Of a stretch of 64,000 nt of DNA, positions 7,920-15,800 are shown in pieces. Every line of letters starts with the position of its first letter. Positions within the stretch are counted from its first letter, which is position 1. A program made the position numbers and the translations under genes. The notes under the pieces were generated by a model that saw nothing but the letters and a program-made list of their open reading frames with translations, was not told where the DNA came from and did no database searches. The DNA comes from a virus, in IMG/VR virus record IMGVR_UViG_3300050821_001265, positions 1 through 64,000 of that record; one strand, given 5' to 3'.

Positions 7920-8243
7920 ATGAACCTTTATGAAATCCACAAACGAATGACGAGTCATCTTTTCCCGGCATACTCAAGCGAAGATGAAAGGTTCCTAGCG
8001 CTCGCGCTTTGCGGCGAAGCAGGAGAGCTAGCGAACATAATCAAGAAGCGCTGGCGCGATGGTGTCGATTTATCGGAGGAGGCGCGCGATGAGATAGCTG
8101 ACTGTCGCGTGTACCTAGAGTTGTTGGCTAAATGTTTTGACATTGAGGGCAGCAAACTAGATGATCGCGTTCAAGACAAGTTAGAGCGTGTTGTGAAAAA
8201 ATTTGAAGCGCGGTTGGCGAGAGGAGGAGCGAATGAACTTTGA
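7920..8243 (+). CDS. MazG-like nucleotide pyrophosphohydrolase
   Basis: 107 residues from ATG 7920 (GAGAG upstream). An all-alpha protein with the metal-binding pattern of the MazG/dUTPase-like family: GEAGELANI in one helix and DEIADCRVYLELL in another. Members hydrolyse (d)NTPs to monophosphates. Phages use them to shape nucleotide pools, sometimes to exclude an unmodified base. Its neighbour is a ThyX variant, which fits a pyrimidine pool role. Confidence 0.85.
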   Translation: MNLYEIHKRMTSHLFPAYSSEDERFLALALCGEAGELANIIKKRWRDGVDLSEEARDEIADCRVYLELLAKCFDIEGSKLDDRVQDKLERVVKKFEARLARGGANEL

Positions 8244-8466
8244 AACTTTGCCGCGCGTCTATCCAGAAATAGAGATGTGGAGCGCGGAGAGCGGCATCTG
8301 GACATTCGTGATTATTCAAGATGGTCATGACGCGCCGTTTACTGCTTCAGTAAAAATCTCAAGATCAAAACCATTCCAAGGTGAACGCTTCGATCTAGGT
8401 GAGTTTGCTTCGTTCGTCGGAGCGGAAGCCGCTTGTGAAAAGTTCAAGAAGGAGAGAGCACAATGA
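8233..8466 (+). CDS. Small hypothetical protein
   Basis: 77 residues from ATG 8233, with GGAGG upstream. It overlaps the MazG-like gene by 11 bases and the ThyX gene by ATGA. The composition suggests a compact alpha/beta fold. No motif is recognised. Confidence 0.7.
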   Translation: MNFETLPRVYPEIEMWSAESGIWTFVIIQDGHDAPFTASVKISRSKPFQGERFDLGEFASFVGAEAACEKFKKERAQ

Positions 8467-9212
8467 AAGTATCGCTTATCGACTATACCGGCGCCGGAAC
8501 CTCCGACCCGGCCGACTACGCCGCGTCAGTTCTAATCTTCACGAAGAACACACGTTTGCTAATGGCTCCAGCATTGATGAAAGACATACAAGGTTGGAGC
8601 CAAGATCGCAAAACCAAAGAACTGGAGTACATGGCGCACACGCTCCCTAGCTCCCATGAGTTCGTTCACTTCACGTTTATAATCGAAGGCGTGACGCGCG
8701 CTTTCACTCATCAGTTGGTACGCACGCGAAATGCTTCGTATGCGCAGCAAGCTATGCGTATCCTCAACGTCAAGGGTTGGGAGTATGATACCGGACCTAC
8801 GATTGAAGCTTGCGACCTGTGTCTTGATCGTTACCGCTCCGCAATGGCCGACATCGCTACCGCCTATGACTTTCTAATCGAGCATGGCGCTGCAGTTGAG
8901 GACGCTCGCGGCGTACTGCCGACGAACATCCTCACTAATATTGTTATGGGTATCAATATGAGGAATTTCGTGGGCCTGGTCAAGAAGCGATCAGGTCCAA
9001 GAATTCAATCGGAGTATCGTGCCGTGCTCGAACAAATGAGAGAACTAACAATGGGTATTTACCCATGGTTAGTTCTCTTCCTTGATCGAACAAAGGACCG
9101 CGCCTTAACTGATTTGGATAAAGAGATCAGCCAAGAGTCCGATCCAGTCAAACGGATGCGAATGATGAAGCTTGTCGATCAAGTTCGTACTGCTGACGTT
9201 GATGTAGACTAA
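8463..9212 (+). CDS. thyX: ThyX-family flavin-dependent thymidylate synthase variant
   Basis: 249 residues, close to the family's usual length. The helix HEFVHFTFIIEGVTRAFTHQLVR is typical of ThyX. Canonical ThyX carries RHRx7S, binding FAD and dUMP. Here the segment reads RTRNASYAQQAMR: the His is Thr and the last Ser is Ala. ThyX normally methylates dUMP using methylene-tetrahydrofolate and FAD. Loss of the signature Ser suggests altered chemistry (for example a hydroxymethylase), a different substrate, or a tolerant active site. A 40-bp hairpin (9039-9078) lies near the 3' end. Confidence 0.8.
   Translation: MKVSLIDYTGAGTSDPADYAASVLIFTKNTRLLMAPALMKDIQGWSQDRKTKELEYMAHTLPSSHEFVHFTFIIEGVTRAFTHQLVRTRNASYAQQAMRILNVKGWEYDTGPTIEACDLCLDRYRSAMADIATAYDFLIEHGAAVEDARGVLPTNILTNIVMGINMRNFVGLVKKRSGPRIQSEYRAVLEQMRELTMGIYPWLVLFLDRTKDRALTDLDKEISQESDPVKRMRMMKLVDQVRTADVDVD
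9039..9078 (+). repeat. Intragenic hairpin, 18 of 19 bp
   Basis: AGAGAACTAAC/GTTAGTTCTCT, one A-G mismatch, then ATGGGTA/TACCCAT with a 2-nt centre. Inside the ThyX-variant gene. It is nearly a perfect 40-bp palindrome. Confidence 0.9.
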
Positions 9213-9227
9213 TAAAGGGAGACTACA

Positions 9228-9680
9228 ATGGCTAACGAATCAGAGTTAAAGAAATGGTCGGACGAACAGCTAGTGGATGCTTTGATACAACCGAAGCATT
9301 CACACATCGGCTTCATGATCAAAGAAGTTCTGCGCAAGCGTATGGCAAATATGGAGATTGGGACGCTCTATAAGTATGTAACCGAGACCCAAGCGAAGCC
9401 TAACGGACCGGCAGGAGCGCCGAGACCGGCAGGAGCGCCGGTTGTTGGGATTGGTTTGCTAACTGATCGCCAACTATTGGATGAAGTTGCAGCAACAGCA
9501 GCGTCCAATCCTGAACTCCCGGAGACACTACCAAACAAAATGTTACAAGAGTGCTGCGATACAGCTTCATATCAATATGAAGGCGAAGGATTGGATGGTG
9601 AAAGATTTCTTTCAGACTCTGCGAGGAAACTTTACAGATGGTGCCTGAGGGAGCTAAGAGAGCGCGCAGCAGCGTTATGA
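9228..9680 (+). CDS. Hypothetical protein with PAGAP repeat
   Basis: 150 residues after GGGAG. Two helical parts are joined by a short linker encoded by a tandem 15-base repeat (PAGAPRPAGAP, about residues 61-71). It contains a CC pair (about residue 108). No family is recognised. Confidence 0.75.
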   Translation: MANESELKKWSDEQLVDALIQPKHSHIGFMIKEVLRKRMANMEIGTLYKYVTETQAKPNGPAGAPRPAGAPVVGIGLLTDRQLLDEVAATAASNPELPETLPNKMLQECCDTASYQYEGEGLDGERFLSDSARKLYRWCLRELRERAAAL

Positions 9681-9862
9681 GAGAGCAAGCGAAGTGGGTG
9701 GAGTGGCTTCATAGGCTCCACCAAGTTACTGGAGAGCTAGCGCGCAAGGGCGCTAGCGCCTCCTATGACGCTCCCACGCTAGTCGCGTGGGCGGACGAAC
9801 TACGGGCAGTCAGTGAAGATATGCGAAGGGAGAGCAACCGTGGGCCGAACGATCCTAACTGA
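9677..9862 (+). CDS. Small helical hypothetical protein
   Basis: 61 residues from ATG 9677, overlapping the previous stop as ATGA. Rich in Glu, Arg and Trp, and probably all alpha. It overlaps the start of the phosphatase gene. No family is recognised. Confidence 0.6.
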   Translation: MREQAKWVEWLHRLHQVTGELARKGASASYDAPTLVAWADELRAVSEDMRRESNRGPNDPN

Positions 9863-10265
9863 TATTGACGGGACCCTATCTAACTCGCGCTGGCGAGATG
9901 GATTGATCGGCGCTGTCAGCTGGGATGAGTATCACGAGAAGTCTCAGTATGATGAACCCTATCAAAACATGATAGGGCTCATCAGATCATTGCATGAACG
10001 CGAATACTATATCGTGGGTGTATCCTCGCGCCCGGAAAAGTTCCGCAAGATGACGATCGAGTGGCTCTTGAAACATCAAGTGCCGCTCGATGACCTTCTG
10101 CTTAGACCGAACAACAACCATCGTCCTTCGCCAGAACTGAAACCCTATATGGTATCCATGAGAATGGCCTTCAATGATATCGCGTTCGTCTTTGACGACC
10201 GTGAGGACGTGATCGCGGCGTTCCGCGAAAGAGGTGTAGACGGATTACAGGTGATGCCATCATGA
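9840..10265 (+). CDS. HAD-family phosphatase (polynucleotide kinase 3'-phosphatase-like)
   Basis: 141 residues with a GTG start at 9840, supported by GGGAG 7 bases upstream; the earlier ATG at 9813 lies deep in the previous gene. HAD motif I is DIDGTL at residues about 8-13, motif II is GVSSRP, and motif IV is FDDRED. This resembles the phosphatase part of T4 PseT-type enzymes without the kinase domain. It could remove 3'-phosphates from nucleic acid ends, or phosphates from modified nucleotides given the neighbouring genes. Confidence 0.8.
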   Translation: MGRTILTDIDGTLSNSRWRDGLIGAVSWDEYHEKSQYDEPYQNMIGLIRSLHEREYYIVGVSSRPEKFRKMTIEWLLKHQVPLDDLLLRPNNNHRPSPELKPYMVSMRMAFNDIAFVFDDREDVIAAFRERGVDGLQVMPS

Positions 10266-10426
10266 CAATAGATATAGAAGTCAATCTCAACTGGGTGCTG
10301 ATCGAAAAGACCCGGATAGAGCGGCCTGCGCGTATCTCTCCGGATCAATGGCTTGATATGTGGTTAGACTTCCGGGATATGTTTGGCTACAACTTGAGCG
10401 AACCGCCGAAAGATTTAATCATATGA
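10262..10426 (+). CDS. Small hypothetical protein
   Basis: 54 residues, coupled by ATGA to the phosphatase gene before it and the glycosyltransferase-like gene after it. Acidic, with several Trp and a Phe/Tyr-rich C-terminus. No motif is recognised. Confidence 0.7.
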   Translation: MTIDIEVNLNWVLIEKTRIERPARISPDQWLDMWLDFRDMFGYNLSEPPKDLII

Positions 10427-11235
10427 AGCTAGCCATCACGATGATATCCAATCGGCCGGAGACTGCGCATGAGCGATGGCTCGCTTCTGTCCATAAGCTC
10501 AACAAGCTTAGGGACAAAGTCGATACATCCTTCAGCTTCGTCTTTGAAGCGCCGTTTACTCAGGCGTTAGCGCTACCCTTCCAAAAACTTGGAAGGGTAA
10601 CGCTAAAGCCGAAGTCAAAAGCGCCAATCTACAACTGGTGGCCAAATCGAAATCAAGCTTGCGCTAACGCGCCGGATGCGGAATACTGGCTTATGACGGA
10701 TGATGACTTCCGCTTTGGCGGACCTACTCCGCTTGGATACGAAAGCTGGCGACGCTATTACGATGCGATCAAATATCTTGACGCTAATCCATCGTGCGGC
10801 GGCGTTTGCTGTCTGCCGTTCTTGGGAGGTTCCGCGAGCGGCTCAAAGATCATGGTAGCTCATCGCGAATTGTTTGCCCTCAGTCGCGGTCTCCTCCTCC
10901 GCAACGTCGGCAACTTCCTCTATAGCTTAAATGTCTTCAACCTCCCAGGAGCATTAGACGAACCTGCTGCGTGTTTTTCACGGATTGAGCTAGGCTACTA
11001 TTTCGCGCGGACCTTTAACACTCCGACCGTATTGCCGCCAACGCATAAGGTGCAGCCAGGCAATACTCATCCGGCTTACAACTCCGATACGATTAACACA
11101 GTCGGCATTGGTAGTGTTATTCGTAAGCGCTACAACGATCCGGACTGGGATCATAACACGCGACGCATTCCAATCGGCTGTTTAGAGATGCATTTGAAAG
11201 CATCTCCAAACAGCGTTCTAGGAAAACGACAATGA
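10423..11235 (+). CDS. Glycosyltransferase-like protein (GT-A type)
   Basis: 270 residues from ATG 10423. The N-terminal strand KLAITMISNRP opens a nucleotide-sugar-binding-like fold, and YWLMTDDDFRFGG (about residue 98) is a DxD-type metal/sugar-nucleotide motif preceded by a strand, as in GT-A glycosyltransferases. A later NTHPAYNSDT segment is of unknown role. In phages with hydroxymethylated pyrimidines such enzymes glycosylate DNA. Here the ThyX variant and phosphatase nearby make that a testable idea. A 20-of-22-bp hairpin (10563-10610) and another at 11177-11214 are embedded in the gene. Confidence 0.65.
   Translation: MKLAITMISNRPETAHERWLASVHKLNKLRDKVDTSFSFVFEAPFTQALALPFQKLGRVTLKPKSKAPIYNWWPNRNQACANAPDAEYWLMTDDDFRFGGPTPLGYESWRRYYDAIKYLDANPSCGGVCCLPFLGGSASGSKIMVAHRELFALSRGLLLRNVGNFLYSLNVFNLPGALDEPAACFSRIELGYYFARTFNTPTVLPPTHKVQPGNTHPAYNSDTINTVGIGSVIRKRYNDPDWDHNTRRIPIGCLEMHLKASPNSVLGKRQ
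10563..10610 (+). repeat. Intragenic hairpin, 20 of 22 bp
   Basis: The two arms flank a 4-nt loop (10585-10588). The core TACCCTTCCAA/TTGGAAGGGTA is perfect, with single mismatches farther out. Inside the glycosyltransferase-like gene. Confidence 0.9.
11177..11214 (+). repeat. Intragenic hairpin, 14 of 15 bp
   Basis: GCTGTTT, an A-C mismatch, then GAGATGC/GCATCTC around an 8-nt loop. Near the 3' end of the glycosyltransferase-like gene. Confidence 0.85.
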
Positions 11236-11648
11236 ACGACAAAATGGTAGATAAATTCGCGGTTCACGATTACGTTCCATCGCCCCAGCATATGGGCGAT
11301 TGCCGGATTTGTGGCCACGTTCAAGACAATACCATCCACGGTTATCCGCCGCGTGGGAAGACCGTGCCCGAGATGCTAGTGGCGCTTGGCGACCTATACC
11401 AGAAGCGTAACAAGCTATATAAAAACAACTATAAGCATTTTGGTAAGGTCATGCTAGGAATGTTCCCGGACGGTCTAATCTTAAAGACCGAAGCAGACTT
11501 CAACCGGCTAGCCATCTTCGTTCAAATAGCTTCAAAGATGACACGCTACGGACAACAGTTCGCAGACGGCGGGCATACCGATAGTCTAGACGATGTAGCT
11601 GTCTATTCACAAATGCTACAGGAGTACGATAGGGAGATAAAATCATGA
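11232..11648 (+). CDS. DUF1599/DUF6378-like phage protein with N-terminal CxxC
   Basis: 138 residues. The C-terminal two thirds (about 45-135) match a family common in phages: a helix with YQKRNKLY, the sequence FNRLAIFVQIASKMTRYGQQF, then GGHTDSLDDVAVYSQML. I recall this as the DUF1599 (nucleotide-modification-associated) or related DUF6378 type, but cannot confirm the exact family. An added N-terminal CRICG suggests a half zinc site. It closes the run of possible modification genes. Confidence 0.65.
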   Translation: MNDKMVDKFAVHDYVPSPQHMGDCRICGHVQDNTIHGYPPRGKTVPEMLVALGDLYQKRNKLYKNNYKHFGKVMLGMFPDGLILKTEADFNRLAIFVQIASKMTRYGQQFADGGHTDSLDDVAVYSQMLQEYDREIKS

Positions 11649-11824
11649 GTATGGAAACCCTGCTGATGATCATCGATGATACCACATCAAGCTTCAATAT
11701 GCCTTCGGAGGAGGCGATCAAATGGCTGGAGCGGTTGGGAATGGAAATAGATGCCAGGATTTTGGGATTGAAGGAAGCAAGCAAACCCATTGCTATACTT
11801 GCGGCAAGAAATTCGAGCGAGTAA
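11645..11824 (+). CDS. Small hypothetical protein overlapping the next gene
   Basis: 59 residues. Its ATG overlaps the previous stop as ATGA and has GGGAG 8 bases upstream. It shares 103 bases with the zinc-finger gene in a different frame. It contains a helical ALKEAS-type segment and no motif. Confidence 0.55.
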   Translation: MSMETLLMIIDDTTSSFNMPSEEAIKWLERLGMEIDARILGLKEASKPIAILAARNSSE

Positions 11825-11907
11825 AATATCAGTGTCCGATCTGCCGCGAGTGGCAGTGTTCTGAAGAATGCCGTAAACAGCATATCAAAGATATGGATCG
11901 AATATGA
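11722..11907 (+). CDS. Small zinc-finger protein
   Basis: 61 residues. The start ATG 11722 has GGAGG 7 bases upstream. The motif CYTCGKKF, then CPIC, then CSEEC gives three CxxC-like pairs, plus His, as in treble-clef or MYND/LIM-like fingers. The 5' third overlaps the upstream ORF in another frame, so both products may be made. Coupled by ATGA to the next gene. Confidence 0.7.
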   Translation: MAGAVGNGNRCQDFGIEGSKQTHCYTCGKKFERVKYQCPICREWQCSEECRKQHIKDMDRI

Positions 11908-12065
11908 CTGAGATCATCAAACTCCTCATCGCCTTACAAGCGGACAAAACTATTCTCCTTCAAATATCCGAGGGCAATCAAGCGCTCGCTCACATTCGTC
12001 TCAACTCTAAGCAGGCGATGGACATAGCTAAGCAACTAACGGAACTAGCAGGACTAATCAAATGA
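11904..12065 (+). CDS. Small helical hypothetical protein
   Basis: 53 residues, ATGA-coupled on both sides and probably a helical hairpin (Leu/Ile/Lys/Gln-rich). It is the gene directly before the exonuclease. Confidence 0.65.
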   Translation: MTEIIKLLIALQADKTILLQISEGNQALAHIRLNSKQAMDIAKQLTELAGLIK

Positions 12066-12595
12066 TAGTGTTAGCCTTCGACACTGAGACTTCGGGTCTT
12101 GTTAGCAACCGGAGTATTGCTGATAAGTTCCTTCCTCACATCATTGATTTTTTCGCAATCTTGGTAGACCTGTCCAACGGACAGGTACACCAAGAATACG
12201 AAACCCTCATCAATCCGGGTATTGCCATTGATCAAGAGATCACGGACATTACCAAATTAACTGATGCGGACCTTAAAGACGCTCCGAAGTGGGAGAAGGT
12301 CGCGGATCGCATAGAGGCGCTCATAAAGAGCGCTCCAGCTGTCCTTGCTCACAACGCAGCTTTCGATCAGGAGATGGTGGATATCGAGTTCGCGCGGCTA
12401 GGCCGCAAGATCGACTGGCCTCCGCTTATCTGTACGGTTGAACAATCCCGCCATCTTCATTCCCACAATATCAACCTCAACGATCTACACGAAGAATTGC
12501 TTGGTGAGCGTTTTACTGACGCGCATCGGGCAAAACCAGACACGCTCGCTACGGTCCGGGTTGCTATTGAGATGTATAAGCGAGGGATGATATGA
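12062..12595 (+). CDS. DnaQ-like DEDDh 3'-5' exonuclease
   Basis: 177 residues. ExoI is FDTETSG at residues 6-12, ExoII is LAHNAAFD (about 97-104), and ExoIII is the DAHRAKPDT segment with the H-x4-D spacing of the DEDDh class. These enzymes proofread for C-family polymerases. It lies two genes before the DnaE-like polymerase, so it is probably the separate proofreading subunit. Confidence 0.9.
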   Translation: MIVLAFDTETSGLVSNRSIADKFLPHIIDFFAILVDLSNGQVHQEYETLINPGIAIDQEITDITKLTDADLKDAPKWEKVADRIEALIKSAPAVLAHNAAFDQEMVDIEFARLGRKIDWPPLICTVEQSRHLHSHNINLNDLHEELLGERFTDAHRAKPDTLATVRVAIEMYKRGMI

Positions 12596-12810
12596 CTGAG
12601 TTTGACGCGCTCAAGGCTGCGCGCGAGATATTAGCAAGTATGATCGAGACGGAAAGCGCACTTGTACATATGGAGCGCGATCTATTAGTTGAAGTTGAAA
12701 TATCAGAGCGCCGCCTCAATCACGTTCGTAAAGTTCTTGGATTCATACGCGAGTATGCAATCGCTCCGCAGCGCGCGAAAGTCGCGGAGCTAGCGGAGGG
12801 TTCAAAATGA
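12592..12810 (+). CDS. Small coiled-coil protein
   Basis: 72 residues, ATGA-coupled to the exonuclease and the polymerase genes. A long Glu/Leu/Arg-rich helix (about 15-55) is likely coiled coil. Its place between exonuclease and polymerase suggests a bridging or accessory role; this is inferred from position only. Confidence 0.65.
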   Translation: MTEFDALKAAREILASMIETESALVHMERDLLVEVEISERRLNHVRKVLGFIREYAIAPQRAKVAELAEGSK

Positions 12811-15656
12811 TTCGCACAGGCTACAGTTTCAAGTCAGCTGTTGGGAAAATTCCAGACGTCATCTCGCGCCTTCAAGAAATAGGCTGGACAGTCGCGCCGA
12901 TAGCGGATACAGTCTCCACTTTCGGTTTCTTAGAGTGGACTAGATTGGCCGAGGCTGCAGGTCTGCGTCCAGTCTATGGAGTAGAGTTGGCGGTCTCACC
13001 TGACAAGGGGATGAAGCGTCCGGAGCTAGATTGGTGGACGTTCCTAGCGAAGACGGACCTACGGCCGCTCCACGACCTTATCGCGTTAGCTACGTCTTCG
13101 CCAGGGCGAGACGCCGCGCTGTCGTATGACGACGCGATTGATACTCCTGGTCTCTACAAGATTACTGGACCCTTGGTAAAATTGGAAGCGATTAGTCCAA
13201 TGTTAGATGTAGACACCTACATCGGGCTAAGTCCTGCAATGCCACGCTTCCTACTCCGTAGCGCGCAAGAAGGTGGGTATCAATTATGCGCTATGTCTGC
13301 TAACCGTTATCCACGGTTAGCAGACAAAGAATTTTACCGCGTAATGCTTTGGCGGAAGGCCCAGACAGCAACATTCCCGCAGCACATCTTATCGGACGAA
13401 GAGTGGCGCCGATATATGGCTGGTGTCGGTGTCGCGCCAGATTGGCTCGACAACGCCATCACAAATAGAGATAACATTCTGGCGTCTTGTAGCGCTACTC
13501 TAAAGAAGGGAACGATGCTTGTACCTGATAAGCCAATCTCGCTACGCGAGATGTGTTTATCAGGAGCACTCAAACTAGGTGTCGATCTAACCAATCACGT
13601 CTACCGTGATCGGTTAGATCGAGAACTAGCAATGATCTCATCAAAACAATTCGAGGATTATTTCTACATCGTCTCCGATATTATGCGCTACGCGCGCGAG
13701 CAAATGATCTGTGGCCCAGCCAGAGGGTCAAGCTGTGGATCGCTCGTCTGTTATCTCCTGGAGATAACAGCGATCGATCCAATCCCATTTGACCTTCTGT
13801 TCGAGCGATTTATAGATACAACGCGCTCCGACCTACCGGACATCGATGTCGATTTTAGCGACCAACGTAGACAAATGGTATTTGACTACGTTGAGCGTAA
13901 ATACGGTGAGGAGCGCGTGGCGCGTCTCGGGACCGTCGGTACATTCCAGCCGCGCCTCGCCCTCAATAGCGCCGGAACAGCGCTCAAGATACCGAAGTGG
14001 ATGGTCAATGACGTTCTCGACAACATCATTGTCCGTTCGTCCGGCGACGCGCGAGCGCTCCAGCAACTGGAAGATACGCTCAAGGACACGGACGCCGGGC
14101 GCAAACTCCTCGCCCAGCATCCGGAGATCATGGTTGCCGCGGAAATGGAGGGGCATCCCGCGAATGCGGGCCAGCACGCAGCGGGTATCGTAATGACGCA
14201 GGAGCCCGTGCTTGACTTCGTCGCGGTTAATTCCGCGACAAAGTCAGCGATGTGCGATAAGTACGATGCCGAGAGCCTCAATCTTTTGAAGATAGACGCG
14301 CTGGGATTGACACAACTTTCAATTTTTGAAAGGTGCTTGAGTCTAATCGGTCGCCCAGACGAATACGATTTCTTTAATCGTATCCCGCTGAATGATTCAG
14401 CAGCATTCGAGGTTCTCAATCGCAGACACTATGCCGGCGTTTTCCAATTCATGGGAGGCGCGCTCAAATCTTTGACTCGACAAATTAAAGTCGAGTCACT
14501 GAACGATATTATCGCGATCACAGCGCTCGCGCGTCCCGGACCGATGGTTACTGGCGGAGCTAACGAGTGGGTGCGCCGGCGCAACGGGACAGAGCCGCCA
14601 AACTACGCGCATCCGATTTTGGAACCATACCTAAAAGAGACGCTAGGCGTCGTCACGTATCAAGAACAAGTTATGCAAATTGGCCGCGAGATCGGAGACC
14701 TATCGTGGGAGCAAGTCACCGCGCTACGGAAAGCGATGAGCCGTTCGCTGGGCGAGGAGTTCTTCAATCAATATGGCGACCCATGGAAGCAAGGCGCAAT
14801 GAAGCGCGGAATGTCGAAAGAGTTAGCCGACGATTTTTGGAAGGGTCTCTGCGCTTACGGTTCGTGGTGCTTCAATAAGTCCCACGCGGTAGCCTATGGC
14901 CTCGTCTCCTATTGGTGCTGTTGGTTAAAGGCTCACCATCCAGTTGAGTTTGCTGCGGCTACGCTCGATGCGGAGAGTGATCCCATCCGTCAAATTGCTA
15001 TCCTACGCGAGTTGGAGGAGGAGGGCATCGGCTACGTTTCGATTGATAGGGAGCGGAGCAATGCTTTATGGTCACCCGTTCAAGAGGGTGACCATAAATA
15101 CTTGGTCGGTCCCCTAACAAACATAAAAGGTTTCGGTCCCGCGACTGTGGAAGAAATTCTTACGATGAGACGGCGTGGGGAATTGCTTCGTCCAGCCGTA
15201 CAAAAGCGGCTTGACGAAGCAAAAACCGAGATTGATACGTTGTGGCCGGTGCGAGATCGCATCCATCAACTTTATCCTAATTTGACGGATGCGAACATCG
15301 CGACGGAACCAACGCCAATATCAAACGTCTCCCCGGAGCCAGGATGGCCGTCTCATCTCGTTATAGGCGTGGCACAACGAATAGTTCCGCGCGACGAAAA
15401 TGAAACGGTGAAGATCGCTCAGCGGAACGGAAAGAAGATGGCGGGACCTACCGCCTACCTCAATCTGTTCCTAAGAGACGACACAGATGATATATATTGC
15501 CGGATTGGTCGCCTCGATTACGAACGGATGGGGAAGGCGATCGTGGAACGTGGTCGTCCAGGCACCTCCCTCTACGCTGTGAAGGGAACCGTCCCACCCG
15601 ACTTCCGGATGATTCGAGTAGAACGGATCAAATATCTAGGAGACCTTGAACAATGA
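12807..15656 (+). CDS. dnaE: DNA polymerase III alpha-type (C-family) replicase
   Basis: 949 residues, shorter than bacterial DnaE (about 1160). The polymerase core is clear: CGPARGSSCGSLVCYLLEIT (about 305-325), LLFERFID, and the catalytic PDIDVDF (about 346-352). Further motifs include HPANAGQHAAGIVMT, FNKSHAVAYG and the helix-hairpin-helix-like GPLTNIKGFGPATVEEI. The N-terminal PHP domain is recognisable but degenerate: the HxH of motif I reads RTGYSF and the usual DHG reads ADTVS, so it is unlikely to bind its metals. The OB and tau-binding end appears reduced. Proofreading is probably supplied by the DnaQ-like protein upstream. At least six long hairpins lie within the gene. Confidence 0.9.
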   Translation: MIRTGYSFKSAVGKIPDVISRLQEIGWTVAPIADTVSTFGFLEWTRLAEAAGLRPVYGVELAVSPDKGMKRPELDWWTFLAKTDLRPLHDLIALATSSPGRDAALSYDDAIDTPGLYKITGPLVKLEAISPMLDVDTYIGLSPAMPRFLLRSAQEGGYQLCAMSANRYPRLADKEFYRVMLWRKAQTATFPQHILSDEEWRRYMAGVGVAPDWLDNAITNRDNILASCSATLKKGTMLVPDKPISLREMCLSGALKLGVDLTNHVYRDRLDRELAMISSKQFEDYFYIVSDIMRYAREQMICGPARGSSCGSLVCYLLEITAIDPIPFDLLFERFIDTTRSDLPDIDVDFSDQRRQMVFDYVERKYGEERVARLGTVGTFQPRLALNSAGTALKIPKWMVNDVLDNIIVRSSGDARALQQLEDTLKDTDAGRKLLAQHPEIMVAAEMEGHPANAGQHAAGIVMTQEPVLDFVAVNSATKSAMCDKYDAESLNLLKIDALGLTQLSIFERCLSLIGRPDEYDFFNRIPLNDSAAFEVLNRRHYAGVFQFMGGALKSLTRQIKVESLNDIIAITALARPGPMVTGGANEWVRRRNGTEPPNYAHPILEPYLKETLGVVTYQEQVMQIGREIGDLSWEQVTALRKAMSRSLGEEFFNQYGDPWKQGAMKRGMSKELADDFWKGLCAYGSWCFNKSHAVAYGLVSYWCCWLKAHHPVEFAAATLDAESDPIRQIAILRELEEEGIGYVSIDRERSNALWSPVQEGDHKYLVGPLTNIKGFGPATVEEILTMRRRGELLRPAVQKRLDEAKTEIDTLWPVRDRIHQLYPNLTDANIATEPTPISNVSPEPGWPSHLVIGVAQRIVPRDENETVKIAQRNGKKMAGPTAYLNLFLRDDTDDIYCRIGRLDYERMGKAIVERGRPGTSLYAVKGTVPPDFRMIRVERIKYLGDLEQ
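13294..13326 (+). repeat. Intragenic hairpin, 13 bp perfect
   Basis: TGTCTGCTAACCG/CGGTTAGCAGACA around a 7-nt loop, inside the polymerase gene. Confidence 0.9.
13582..13622 (+). repeat. Intragenic hairpin, 17 of 18 bp
   Basis: TCGATCTAACC/GGTTAGATCGA, one A-C mismatch, then ATCACG/CGTGAT around a 5-nt loop, in the polymerase gene. Confidence 0.9.
13748..13770 (+). repeat. Intragenic palindrome, 11 bp arms
   Basis: CTGTTATCTCC and GGAGATAACAG separated by one base, in the polymerase gene. Confidence 0.85.
14213..14246 (+). repeat. Intragenic hairpin, 13 of 14 bp
   Basis: TGACTT, a C-A mismatch, then GTCGCGG/CCGCGAC around a 6-nt loop, in the polymerase gene. Confidence 0.85.
15065..15098 (+). 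repeat. Intragenic hairpin, 13 bp perfect
   Basis: TTTATGGTCACCC/GGGTGACCATAAA around an 8-nt loop, in the polymerase gene. Confidence 0.9.
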
Positions 15657-15709
15657 ATATCGCAGCAGGCACTTTCCCTGCATCCGTGCCAGCCAACGGG
15701 CAAGCGTGA
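15653..15709 (+). CDS. Doubtful 18-residue ORF
   Basis: An ATGA overlap with the polymerase stop is its only support. The remaining bases to 15800 look noncoding, apart from AAAGGA serving the next gene. Confidence 0.2.
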   Translation: MNIAAGTFPASVPANGQA

Positions 15710-15800
15710 AAGGCGCGACAAGCTACGGTTCCGGTTCCTGCCGCGATTACTCATACGGCCGGTGAAACTGTAGAAGACTGGCGACTTGAAAGGATAAACA

